A stretch of 64,000 nucleotides of DNA, from the NCBI GenBank assembly GCA_036395755.1, contig DASWCZ010000023.1:62001-126000 (forward strand), read 5' to 3'. A model generated the notes under the pieces. That model worked only from the letters and a program-made list of their open reading frames with translations, was not told where the DNA came from and searched no databases. The stretch comes from Gp7-AA6 sp036395755. GTDB lineage: Bacteria > Acidobacteriota > Thermoanaerobaculia > UBA5066 > Gp7-AA6. Within the stretch, counting starts at the first letter, position 1. Each line of letters begins with the position of its first letter. Below, piece by piece: positions 25,099 to 33,841 of the stretch. The position numbers and the translations under genes were made by a program.

Positions 25099-28000
25099 AT
25101 GGACTCACCGCTGCGGACTCTGCTCGTCGCAGCCTCCGAGGCCGACGCCCTGCCGCTGCTGAAGCAGCTGCGCCAGGCCGGCCACGAAGTCTGCTGGGAG
25201 GTCGTCCGCTCCGCGGCGGAAATGGAGCAGGCCCTCCACGGGAAGACCTGGGACCTGGTCCTCTCGGACGGTGAGGTTCCGGACTCGAGCTCCCTTGCCG
25301 CGCTCGCCCGCGCCGCCGGCCTCGAAGCGCCTTTCCTGGTCGTCTCGGACGCCGTCAGCGAGGAGAGCGGCAACCGCGTTCCCAGGGCGGGCGCCGACAA
25401 CGGCCCGACGAAGTGCTCCCTGCACCGCCTCGCCGCCTCCGTCGAACGGGAGCTCGGCGAGTCGAGGCTCAAGCGGGAACGGCGCCGCGCCCGGCAGGCC
25501 CTCCGGGACAGCGAGTCGCGGTTCCGGGCGCTCGCCGAGAGCGCGTCTGACGCGATCCTCACGGCCGACGGCGAAAATCGGATCGTTTTCGCGAACCCCG
25601 CGGCGGAGCGAATTCTGGGATACGCGATTCCCGCCTTGATCGGCCGACGCCTGGAGCAAATCATTCCGGGCCTCAACCGCCTGGCGGATCCGGGATCGGA
25701 AACCGTGGATCGATCCGTATGGACGGATCCGGCTCCGCGAGAGCACACGGCAATTCACGCGAGCGGGCGCCCGATCCCGCTCGAGCTCTCGATCGCGACG
25801 CTGCCGCGCAACGGCCGCGGTCCGTTCGCGACGATCGTCGCCCGGGACGTCACCGAGCGCAAGCGCGCGGAGGACGCCCTGAAGGCGTCGGAAGCTCGAA
25901 AGAGCGCGATGATCGAAGCGGCGCTCGACGCCATCGTGACGATCGACGCCCAGGGCCGGATGCTGGAGTTCAATTCCGCCGCCGAACGGATGTTCGGGTA
26001 TGCCCGCGCGGGCGCTCTCGGAAGGCCGATGGCGGACCTCATCATCCCTCCTTCCCTGCGCGAAAGGCATCGCGAGGGAATGGCCCGGTATCTGGCGACC
26101 GGTCAGGGTCGGATCTTCGACAAGACGCTGGAGATGACGGCCATGAGGGCGGACGGGTCCGAGTTTCCGATCGAGCTCACCGTAATGCGCCTTCCGTCGG
26201 ACGGCCCGCCGATCTTCACCGGATTCATTCACGACGTCTCCGACCGCGAGCGGGCCGAGAGCGCGTTGAAGGAGAGCGAACAGAAGCTGAGGACCCTCGT
26301 GACGAACGCGCCGATCGTGCTCTTCGCGATCGACAGGGACGGCATCTTCACGCACTCGGAGGGGAAGGGCCTGGACGGTCTCGGTTTGAAAGCGGGCGAG
26401 TCGGTCGGCCGCTCGGTTTGGGACCTCTACGGAGACCACCCCGAAATCCTCGAACACGTTCGCCGGGCACTATCGGGAGAGTCGCACACGGCGACCGTGC
26501 GGCTCGGTGGGATCGCATTCGAGACGCGTTACGCCCCTTACCGGGATTCCAACGGTCAGGTCATCGGAATCATCGGCGTCGCCACGGACGTCACCGAGCA
26601 GCACCGAGCCGATCAGTCGCTTCGCGCTTCCGAGGCCCGCTACCGCACCCTCTTCGAGAACAATCTCGCCGGTGTCTTCCGCTCAACCCTCGACGGCGGC
26701 ATCCTCGACTGCAACGAATCGTTCGCACGGATCTTCGGCTATTCCTCGCCCGAGGAGGTCCTCGATCAGCGCGCGCAGCGGCTGTACCTCCGCCCGGAGG
26801 ACCGGAACAACTTTCTCTCGCGGCTCTGCGAGCGGAACAGCCTATCCAATTACGAGTCCTGCGTCCGCAAGAGGGACGGCACTCCGATGTGGGTCCTCGA
26901 GAACGCGACACTGGTGGAAGGCCCCGATGGCGACCGCTCGGTGATCGAGGGGACGATCATCGACATCACCGAGCGCAAGCGCGCGGAAGAGCAGGTCAAA
27001 CACCTCGCCTTCCATGACGCCCTGACGGGACTTCCGAACCGCCTGCTCTTCAATGACCGCTTGTCGATCGCTCTCGCGCAGGCGCGCCGAAGCGGCGAGA
27101 AGTTGGTCATTCTGTTTCTGGACGTCGACCGGTTCAAGGTAATCAACGACTCCCTCGGTCACGCCGCCGGAGACGAGTTGCTGCGGCGCGTCGCCGAGCG
27201 GTTGCAGGCGAACGTACGGGCTGGAGATACCGTCACGCGGCTGGGAGGAGACGAGTTCATCATTCTGCTCACACGGATTTCTTCGGAGGAGAATGCGGCC
27301 AGAGTCGCGGGGAAATTTCTCCAGAGCATTCGGAATCCGTTCTCGGTTCAGGAGAGGAACATTTTCATCACGACCAGCATCGGCGTCAGCATGTACCCGA
27401 ATGACGGCCTGGACCCCGAGACGCTCATCCTGAATGCCGATGTCGCGCTGTACCGAGCGAAGGAGGAAGGACGCGACACCTTTCAGCTTTACGCACCGGC
27501 TATGAATGCCCGAGCGCTCCAACGGCTCTCTCTCGAGAACCGCCTGCGACAGGCGCTGCCCAATGAAGAGTTGATCCTACACTATCAGCCGATCGTCGAT
27601 GTCCGAAGCGGCCGGGTCTGCGGCGCCGAGGCCCTCTTGAGATGGCGCCATCCGGAGCTGGGTCTCCTCCCTCCGTCGGAGTTCATCACCCTGGCCGAGA
27701 TCTCGGGCTTGATCGTCCCGATCGGCCACTGGGTCCTGAAGACGGCTTGCGAGCAGGTCCGCGAGTGGCAGGCGATGGGCTATCCCCACTTGCGCGTTTC
27801 CGTCAACCTAGCGGCAAGGCAGTTCCAGCAGGCAAAGCTCGTGGCCCAGGTGACCGGTTCACTCGCGGCGAGCGGCATCGAGGCGAGCTCACTCGATCTC
27901 GAGATCACCGAATCGAGCGCGATGCAGAACGCGGAGCTCACGATCAACACGCTCCTGGAGCTCAAGCGGCTCGGCGTGGCGATATCGCTGGACGATTTCG

Positions 28001-28308
28001 GTACCGGATACTCCTCTCTCAACTATCTCAAGCGATTTCCCATCGATCGGGTCAAGCTCGACCAGTCTTTCGTGCGCGACATGACACGCAATCCCGAGGA
28101 TGCTGCGATCGTCCGGGCCGTCATCTCCATGGCGCACACCTTGAAGCTGGTGGTCGTGGCGGAGGGCGTCGAGACCGAAGACCAGCTCGCCTTTCTCCGC
28201 CATCATCGGTGCGACGAAATTCAGGGGTTTCTTTTCAGCCCGCCGGTCGAGGCGATCGAGTTCCGGAAACTGCTCCTTCGAAAACAGGCACTGACGGCGG
28301 TCGCGTAA
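25099..28308 (+). CDS. multi-PAS GGDEF-EAL cyclic-di-GMP enzyme
   Basis: 1069 residues from ATG 25099. A receiver-like N-terminal domain (LLVAASEADALPLL...LVLSDGEVPD) is followed by four PAS domains (~150-560) linked by RKRAED-type connectors, then GGDEF and EAL. The cyclase site is intact (GGDEF, 716-720) with an inhibitory RxxD site (RAGD) five residues upstream. The phosphodiesterase keeps EAL (844-846), DLEITES, DDFGTG and EGVET. Either activity could dominate in vivo. No membrane helix is seen, so it senses cytoplasmic cues, perhaps redox or ligand through PAS. It may control expression or display of the neighbouring surface proteins; that link is inference from position only. A TATATT -10-like box lies at 25068. 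Confidence 0.93.
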   Translation: MDSPLRTLLVAASEADALPLLKQLRQAGHEVCWEVVRSAAEMEQALHGKTWDLVLSDGEVPDSSSLAALARAAGLEAPFLVVSDAVSEESGNRVPRAGADNGPTKCSLHRLAASVERELGESRLKRERRRARQALRDSESRFRALAESASDAILTADGENRIVFANPAAERILGYAIPALIGRRLEQIIPGLNRLADPGSETVDRSVWTDPAPREHTAIHASGRPIPLELSIATLPRNGRGPFATIVARDVTERKRAEDALKASEARKSAMIEAALDAIVTIDAQGRMLEFNSAAERMFGYARAGALGRPMADLIIPPSLRERHREGMARYLATGQGRIFDKTLEMTAMRADGSEFPIELTVMRLPSDGPPIFTGFIHDVSDRERAESALKESEQKLRTLVTNAPIVLFAIDRDGIFTHSEGKGLDGLGLKAGESVGRSVWDLYGDHPEILEHVRRALSGESHTATVRLGGIAFETRYAPYRDSNGQVIGIIGVATDVTEQHRADQSLRASEARYRTLFENNLAGVFRSTLDGGILDCNESFARIFGYSSPEEVLDQRAQRLYLRPEDRNNFLSRLCERNSLSNYESCVRKRDGTPMWVLENATLVEGPDGDRSVIEGTIIDITERKRAEEQVKHLAFHDALTGLPNRLLFNDRLSIALAQARRSGEKLVILFLDVDRFKVINDSLGHAAGDELLRRVAERLQANVRAGDTVTRLGGDEFIILLTRISSEENAARVAGKFLQSIRNPFSVQERNIFITTSIGVSMYPNDGLDPETLILNADVALYRAKEEGRDTFQLYAPAMNARALQRLSLENRLRQALPNEELILHYQPIVDVRSGRVCGAEALLRWRHPELGLLPPSEFITLAEISGLIVPIGHWVLKTACEQVREWQAMGYPHLRVSVNLAARQFQQAKLVAQVTGSLAASGIEASSLDLEITESSAMQNAELTINTLLELKRLGVAISLDDFGTGYSSLNYLKRFPIDRVKLDQSFVRDMTRNPEDAAIVRAVISMAHTLKLVVVAEGVETEDQLAFLRHHRCDEIQGFLFSPPVEAIEFRKLLLRKQALTAVA

Positions 28309-28333
28309 GGCCGTCCTCCGCGGTCCGAAGGCC

Positions 28334-28816
28334 TCAGTCGGCGATCTTCCGACCCATCTCGAACGCATCGAGCCCCGGGCCGTAGTACGAGGGCAGCCGG
28401 CCGGATTCTTCGAATTCGAGCTTCCGGTAGAAGGCGATCGCCCCGGAGTTCCGGACGTCCACCTCGAGAAGAGCCCGCGTCGCGCCCGACGCGGACAGCC
28501 GGCCGAGGAGGGCCTCCAGGAGCTTCTGGCCGAGGCCGCGCCGGCGAAAGGAGGGATCGACGTCGAGCGCGACGATCCGAGCGAGATCGGACGAGCCCAG
28601 ATACCCGATCGCAAACCCGGCGAGCTCGCCGTCCGCCCGGGCAAGCACGCTCTCCGCGCCGGGAATCGCGAGGAAGCGTCGAAGCTCCCGCTGCGAATAG
28701 GCGATCCCCGGCTCGAAACAGAGACGATCGAGCCGCCCGAGATCCGGAAGATCTTCCGGGCCGGCACTACTGAAGATCGGCGCGAACTCGTCCGAATCCG
28801 ATTTGGAGACCGACAT
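28334..28816 (-). CDS. rimI: RimI-like GNAT N-acetyltransferase
   Basis: 160 residues with the GNAT core: acetyl-CoA motif VDPSFRRRGLGQKLLEALL (RxxGxG), LLEVDVRNSGAIAFYRKLEFEESG and SYYGPGLDAFEMGRKI. The NSGAIAFYRKLGF-type and YY-G-DAF/M patterns fit RimI (N-terminal acetylation of ribosomal protein S18). Substrate assignment is by family only. It is convergent with the GGDEF-EAL gene and divergent, 38 bp apart, from the MOSC gene. Confidence 0.75.
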   Translation of the reverse strand: MSVSKSDSDEFAPIFSSAGPEDLPDLGRLDRLCFEPGIAYSQRELRRFLAIPGAESVLARADGELAGFAIGYLGSSDLARIVALDVDPSFRRRGLGQKLLEALLGRLSASGATRALLEVDVRNSGAIAFYRKLEFEESGRLPSYYGPGLDAFEMGRKIAD

Positions 28817-28854
28817 CGAAATCTCGTCCGGGCCGTAGTCTAATCTCCCGCGCC

Positions 28855-29319
28855 ATGCCGTCCGGCCGGGTGATCTCCCTCCACGTCGCGCACGTAGCGA
28901 AGGGTCCGGTGAGCTCCGTGGATTCCGTCCGGGCGGTCGCCAGCCGGGGATTGGAAGGCGATCGCTATTTTCTCGGCACCGGCACCTATTCCCGGAAGAC
29001 GGCGGCGGACCGGGAGATCACATTGATCGAGATGGAGGCGATCGAAGCGCTCGAACGGGACTATGGCCTGCCGTTCGAAGCGCGAGAGGCGCGCCGCAAC
29101 GTCGCGACACGCGGAGCGGCCCTCAACCATCTCGTCGGCCGCGCCTTTCGGGTCGGAGACGTGACGCTCGAGGGGCTTCGACTGTGCGAGCCCTGCTCCC
29201 ACATGGAGCGGCTTTGCGGCAAGCCGGTTCGCGCCGGCCTCGTCCACCGTGGAGGCCTGCGGGCGAGAATCGTCACCGGCGGCGTGATCCGGGTCGGAGA
29301 CCCGGTGGAAAGCCTCTAG
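28855..29319 (+). CDS. MOSC domain protein
   Basis: 154 residues covering a single MOSC domain: GLEGDRYF near the N-terminus, REITLIEMEAIEAL, ARRNVATRG, LNHLVGRAFRVGDV and LCEPCSHMERLCG, where the Cys residues are the likely sulfur-carrying or metal-binding sites. MOSC domains are fused to molybdenum cofactor sulfurases or act alone (YiiM/YuaD class) in N-hydroxylated substrate reduction or sulfur transfer. The stop TAG (29317-29319) overlaps the SmpB stop on the other strand through a shared CTAG. Confidence 0.85.
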   Translation: MPSGRVISLHVAHVAKGPVSSVDSVRAVASRGLEGDRYFLGTGTYSRKTAADREITLIEMEAIEALERDYGLPFEAREARRNVATRGAALNHLVGRAFRVGDVTLEGLRLCEPCSHMERLCGKPVRAGLVHRGGLRARIVTGGVIRVGDPVESL

Positions 29320-29801
29320 CGGGAACGTTCTCGCATGTCGCGGTCCGCCTCCCGACGAAGGTCGCGGTCGCGGATCGCGTCGCGCTTGTCGTGAAGCTTC
29401 TTGCCGCGGACGAGCGCGATCTCCGCCTTGGCCATCGGACCCCGGAAGTAGAGAGAGAGCGGCACGCAGGCCACGCCGCGGGTTGCGACCGCGCCGGCCC
29501 ATTTGTCGATCTCACGCCGGTGAAGGAGGAGCTTGCGCTCCCGTTCGGGGAGATGGTTCGACCAGGAGCCGGCGGCATAGGCTGAAATGTGCGCTCCGAT
29601 CAGATAGGCCTCGCCCGACCGGAACTGCACGTACGAGTCCTTCAGTTGCGCGCGCCCGTCCCGCAGTGACTTCACCTCGGTGCCGGTCAGGACGAGGCCC
29701 GCCTCGGTCCGATCCTGGATGAAGTAGTCGTGGAAGGCCTTCCGGTTCGTCGTGATCGGCTTGACGCCGTCCTTGGGTTTCGATGTGGAGGTCTTGGCCA
29801 A
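29316..29801 (-). CDS. smpB: SsrA-binding protein SmpB
   Basis: 161 residues; binds tmRNA in trans-translation. Family features: RKAFHDYFIQDRTEAGLVL, GTEVKSLRDGRAQLKDSYV, LIGAHIS, HLPERERKLLLHRREI, then VPLSLYFRG and ALVRGKKLHDKRD, with the basic C-terminal tail needed in the decoding centre. The start is TTG at 29801, supported by AGAGGA five bases upstream and by the normal length. No tmRNA gene is recognisable next to it. Confidence 0.95.
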   Translation of the reverse strand: MAKTSTSKPKDGVKPITTNRKAFHDYFIQDRTEAGLVLTGTEVKSLRDGRAQLKDSYVQFRSGEAYLIGAHISAYAAGSWSNHLPERERKLLLHRREIDKWAGAVATRGVACVPLSLYFRGPMAKAEIALVRGKKLHDKRDAIRDRDLRREADRDMRERSR

Positions 29802-30069
29802 TCAGTCCTCTTGACGAGGATTATTGCCTCTCGCTCTTTCCCCGAGGCGGCGCGGCCACGGCGATGCCTGGCCGCATTGGAACTCGCGCCGCCTCGCGAA
29901 AAGGTCCCCGTCGCGTTGTAGCCACGCCGTTGTCCCACGCGCACCACGCTCCGCGGACGCGACGAGGCGGCGATTTGCTCCGTAAACTCCGGTCAGAGAA
30001 AGACTTGGAGAAAAAGAAGAGTCGGGTCGCTCCGCTGGCATCATCGGTGCGGTAGCACCCACCGCAATC
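29802..30069. other. 268-nt divergent intergenic region
   Basis: Separates smpB and lpxC start codons. A purine-rich run (GAGAAAAAGAAGAG) precedes lpxC, but I see no tmRNA, clear promoter, repeat or small gene here. Confidence 0.5.
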
Positions 30070-30966
30070 GTGCCGAGATCCCAGACGACATTGAAGACAA
30101 GCGTCTCCATCGAGGGGGTGGGACTCCATTCGGGCCATCCTGTCCGGACCGTCTTCCGTCCGGCGCCGGCGGGGCACGGGATCGTCTTCTACCGGATGGA
30201 TCGGCAGGAAGCCGCGATCCCCGCGCGGGTCGAGTCGGCGAGCACGTTCGACTATGCGACGACGCTCTCGGCCGGAGGCGTTTCCGTGGGAACCGTCGAG
30301 CACGTCCTGTCCGCCGCGTTCGGCGAAGGCCTGGACAATTGCTCGATCGAGCTCGACGGCCCCGAGGTTCCGATCTTGGACGGCTCCGCGCTGCCGTTCG
30401 TGCGCCTCTTTCACGCGGCGGGGTTCGAGCGCCTGGACGTCCCGGTGACCCGGCTCTCCCTGTCGGAGCCGGTCGAGGTCTCGCGGGACGGCCGGGGCGT
30501 CTCGTTCCAGCCGGACGGTCGCGGCCTGACGATCACATACGAAATCGACTTTCGCCATCCCGTCGTCGGCCGCCAGGAACTGACGGTCGCGGTACGGCCC
30601 GAGGAGTACTCGTCGCGGATCGCGCCGGCCCGCACCTTCGGATTTGCCCGCGAGGTCGAAGCGCTCCGGTCCCGCGGCCTCGCCCGCGGAGGAAGTCTGC
30701 AGAACGCCGTGGTCCTCGACGAGTCCGGAATCCTTTCCGGGCCGCTTCGCTTTCGGGACGAGTTCGTGAGACACAAGATCCTCGACCTCATCGGGGATCT
30801 CGCGCTCTTGGGCGCGGTTCTCGACGGTCACATCTCCGCCCGCAGGGCCGGGCATGCTCTCCACATCGAGTTCGCGCGCGCTCTGGCCGAGGCGGCGACG
30901 TCCGCGCCGCCGCAGACCGCCTCCGCCGCCGAGCGGCCACGCCGGCGAGCGACGAGCCGAAGCTAA
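30070..30966 (+). CDS. lpxC: UDP-3-O-acyl-N-acetylglucosamine deacetylase (LpxC)
   Basis: 298 residues, Zn-dependent committed step of lipid A synthesis, which implies LPS and an outer membrane. Zn ligands are H78 (TVEHVLSA), H235 and D239 (RHKILDLIGD); the general base region is GHISARRAGHA. Other family signatures: GVGLHSG, DGSALPF, ARTFGF and LQNAVVLDE. The GTG at 30070 gives the usual N-terminus (TTLKTSVSIEGVGLHSG). The last ~20 residues are a basic, Ala/Pro-rich tail outside the family core. It stands upstream of the DUF4390-ntrYX operon with a 116-nt gap. Confidence 0.96.
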   Translation: MPRSQTTLKTSVSIEGVGLHSGHPVRTVFRPAPAGHGIVFYRMDRQEAAIPARVESASTFDYATTLSAGGVSVGTVEHVLSAAFGEGLDNCSIELDGPEVPILDGSALPFVRLFHAAGFERLDVPVTRLSLSEPVEVSRDGRGVSFQPDGRGLTITYEIDFRHPVVGRQELTVAVRPEEYSSRIAPARTFGFAREVEALRSRGLARGGSLQNAVVLDESGILSGPLRFRDEFVRHKILDLIGDLALLGAVLDGHISARRAGHALHIEFARALAEAATSAPPQTASAAERPRRRATSRS

Positions 30967-31082
30967 CCGGGAATTCAAAAGCCCCGTCCGCCGGAGTAAC
31001 TCTCACTCTCTCCCCGGATCGGCGGGTCCGTACCTGGCGCCGGTCCGCGGCAGGTCCGCGACGGTGTCAGAATCCTCCGGGT

Positions 31083-31649
31083 ATGCCCCGTCCTGTCCGG
31101 GCCGTGCTCGTTCTGTGCGGCCTTTTCGTCGCGGCCCTCGCCGCTGGTCAGGATGGGAACGGTCCGCGCATCACTCAGCTCCGGGTCGACGCCCGCGGCC
31201 GGGACGTCTTTCTCGGCTTCACCCTCGCGGGAGCGCTGAACCCGGAGCTGGCCCGCAAGATCGAGGCGGGCCTGGAAACGGCCATCCGGTATGAGATCCG
31301 CCTGTACCGCCGCTATCCTTACTGGTTCGATGACTTCATCGAGAAGCGAAAGTATCGCGCGGCTGCGACCTACGATCCGGTGACGCGGGAGTACGCCGTG
31401 GACGAGACCCTCGACGGCAAACCGCTTCGCCGGACGACGACGCGGGACTTCGCCGAGGCGGCGCGGCTGCTCCTCACGAGAGAGAACCTGCTGGCATTTC
31501 ACGTCGCCCGGGGCCAGCCGACCCGCAACCTCTACGTCCAGATGCGCGCGAGCTTCGACGCCGGGTATGTTTTCACCATCATTCCGGTCGACTCTCGGAC
31601 CGACTGGAAGAAGTCGAAGCGTTTCAACGTCCACGGAAGCGAGAAATGA
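31083..31649 (+). CDS. DUF4390 secreted protein
   Basis: 188 residues from ATG 31083. Signal peptide (AVLVLCGLFVAALAAG), then the DUF4390 pattern: ITQLRVDARGRDVFLGFTL, LETAIRYEIRLYRR..YWFDD, YDPVTREYAV and FAEAARLL. Members typically sit directly before NtrY-type kinases, as here: the stop overlaps the ntrY ATG (ATGA). Periplasmic location and a role linked to NtrY sensing are inferred from synteny. Confidence 0.82.
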   Translation: MPRPVRAVLVLCGLFVAALAAGQDGNGPRITQLRVDARGRDVFLGFTLAGALNPELARKIEAGLETAIRYEIRLYRRYPYWFDDFIEKRKYRAAATYDPVTREYAVDETLDGKPLRRTTTRDFAEAARLLLTRENLLAFHVARGQPTRNLYVQMRASFDAGYVFTIIPVDSRTDWKKSKRFNVHGSEK

Positions 31650-33841
31650 CCGAAGAGAAGTCTCGTCCCGATCGACCGGCTTCCCGCCGCGCGACGCTCG
31701 TTGCCGACCTCAAGAGACACCGCAACGAGAATCGGCTTGTCGTCTTTCTGGCGCTCGCGGTGCTCGTCGTCTGGTCGGCGGTTTCCGTGTTGCGGCAGCG
31801 CGCCGAGGAGATGGAGCCGGCGACGATCACGCGCGGTCTTCTCCTGTTCGTCCTCTCCTACCTGAACGTCACTCTGATCGCGGCGGTTCTCTTCGTTCTC
31901 TGCCGAACACTCATCAAAGTGTGGCTCGAACGGCGCCGCGGCGTCCTCGGATCTCAGTTCAAGACGCGGCTGCTCGTCACCTACATCGGCCTGGCCGCCA
32001 TACCGATCGGCCTTCTTTTCTTCACCGCCACCGGCTTTTTACAGCGCTCGATCGACCGATGGTTCTCCTCGCCCGTCCGGGAGGTCGTCGGGCGAGCGCG
32101 CTCGGTCGAGGACATGGCGGAGCGCCGGATTGCGGACGCCGCATTCGAGGCTGCTCGCGTTCTCTCCCGGCTGCCGCTCGAGAGCGTCGCCGCGAAGCGG
32201 CTGCTCGAAGCGCTCGAGAACTTCCGGCGCGAGCAGCGTCTCGACTCGGCCGAGATCTACCGTCGAGGAGTGCGAGAGACCGCCGCGGCCGCCCGGACGC
32301 TCGACGTTCCGCCGCTGCCCACGGAGACCCTTCAGGCGGCCGAGCTTCACGGCGACGCACTCAAGATCGAGGTGCAACGCGACGGATCGCACCTCTTCCG
32401 CGCGGTGCGCCGGTCCGGGGACCGAATGTTCGCCGCGGGCATCCGGGTCCCGCCGGGCGACGCACGCGCGATGCGGGCAATCGCATCGGCCTGGAGCGAC
32501 TACCAGAAGCTCGAGGTGCAGAAGCCGGCGATCAAGGCCGCCAACGTCTCGACGTTTCTCCTCATCACGCTGGCGGTGCTCCTGGCTTCGATCTGGACCG
32601 GCATGACTCTTGCCCGTCGGATCACGGAACCGATCGCGGCGCTGGCCGAGTCCACGCGACGCCTGAGATCCGGCGACTTCTCCTCCCGCGTGGACGTCGC
32701 CGCCAACGACGAGCTCGGCGTTCTCGTGGACTCCTTCAACAGCATGGCGGCCGGTCTCCAGCAGGCGCGGGACGCCACGCTTCGCTCGAACGAGGAGCTG
32801 CAGGAGATCAATCGCCGCCTCGAGATGGAGCGCCGGTTGCTGTCCACGGTCCTCGAGTCGGTCACCACGGGCGTTCTCGCTTTCGACGCCGCCGGAAGGG
32901 TCAGGGTCGCGAACCCGGCGGCTCGGTCACTCCTGTCGCTCGGCGCGGCCGACGTGACGCTCGAGCAACTGCGCAGCCGGCCCGAGCTCGGACCGCTGGT
33001 CTCGCTCGTGGAAGAGGCAGGTTCCGGCTCGGTGCCGTCAAGCCCGCGAGAGCTGATCCTTCCGGGCGAAGCGGGCGAACGGCGGCTCGAGATGGCACTG
33101 CGCCCGCTCTCTGCCGCCTCGGAGCGTGGCGGCTGGGTCGTCGCCGTCGAGGACACGACGCACGTCGCGCGGGAGCAGAAGCTGGCCGCCTGGAGCGAGG
33201 TTGCGCGGCGGGTGGCGCATGAGATCAAAAACCCGCTCACCCCCATTCGCCTCTCCGCCGAGCGGATCGCGCGCCGTCTCCGGGCGGGCGGACCCGACCT
33301 GGCCGAGACCATCGAACGAGGAACGAAAGTGATCGTCGACGAGGTGAGCTTTCTGAAGTCGCTCGTCGACGAGTTCTCCCGGTTCGCACGGCTGCCGGAG
33401 ATGAGGCCCGAGCCGGTGGACCTTGCGGAGCTCGCGCGCTCGGCGGTCCAGCTCTTCGAGGGCGCGCGCGACGGGGTGCAGGTCCACGTGGAGTCGCACC
33501 TTTCCCGGAATCCCGTACAGCTCGACCCGGAACAGATGAAGCGCGTTCTCATCAACCTGATCGACAACGCGCTCGAGGCCTGCGGCCCGGCGGGAGAGAT
33601 CACCGTCCGCCTTTCCGACCGCGCCGGCGGCGTCACTCTGGAGGTCGCCGACACCGGCCGCGGAATCCCGCCGCGCGACCGCGAAAAGCTCTTCCTTCCC
33701 GACTTCACGACGAAGGGGCGCGGGACCGGGCTCGGTCTCGCGATCGTGTCGCGCATCGTCGCCGACCACAACGGCACGATCCGCGTCGAGGACAACCGGC
33801 CGCGCGGCGCGCGGTTCATCATCGAGCTTCCGGCCGCGTGA
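31646..33841 (+). CDS. ntrY: NtrY-type membrane sensor histidine kinase
   Basis: 731 residues. Three membrane segments near the N-terminus (~30-50, ~65-90, ~115-133), an extracytoplasmic domain, a fourth segment (~296-318), HAMP (RRITEPIAALAESTRRL...GDFSSRV), a PAS domain (VTTGVLAFDAAGRVRVANPA), HisKA with the phospho-His in RRVAHEIKNPLTPI, and the ATPase domain (NLIDNALEA, DTGRGIPP, GTGLGLAI). The order is that of NtrY, which with NtrX senses nitrogen or redox state or envelope conditions. Coupled to the DUF4390 gene and to ntrX by 4-base overlaps. Confidence 0.93.
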   Translation: MTEEKSRPDRPASRRATLVADLKRHRNENRLVVFLALAVLVVWSAVSVLRQRAEEMEPATITRGLLLFVLSYLNVTLIAAVLFVLCRTLIKVWLERRRGVLGSQFKTRLLVTYIGLAAIPIGLLFFTATGFLQRSIDRWFSSPVREVVGRARSVEDMAERRIADAAFEAARVLSRLPLESVAAKRLLEALENFRREQRLDSAEIYRRGVRETAAAARTLDVPPLPTETLQAAELHGDALKIEVQRDGSHLFRAVRRSGDRMFAAGIRVPPGDARAMRAIASAWSDYQKLEVQKPAIKAANVSTFLLITLAVLLASIWTGMTLARRITEPIAALAESTRRLRSGDFSSRVDVAANDELGVLVDSFNSMAAGLQQARDATLRSNEELQEINRRLEMERRLLSTVLESVTTGVLAFDAAGRVRVANPAARSLLSLGAADVTLEQLRSRPELGPLVSLVEEAGSGSVPSSPRELILPGEAGERRLEMALRPLSAASERGGWVVAVEDTTHVAREQKLAAWSEVARRVAHEIKNPLTPIRLSAERIARRLRAGGPDLAETIERGTKVIVDEVSFLKSLVDEFSRFARLPEMRPEPVDLAELARSAVQLFEGARDGVQVHVESHLSRNPVQLDPEQMKRVLINLIDNALEACGPAGEITVRLSDRAGGVTLEVADTGRGIPPRDREKLFLPDFTTKGRGTGLGLAIVSRIVADHNGTIRVEDNRPRGARFIIELPAA

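Noticed and set aside
29802..30069. tmRNA next to smpB
   Set aside because: No T-arm/acceptor pair or tag-peptide frame could be recognised.
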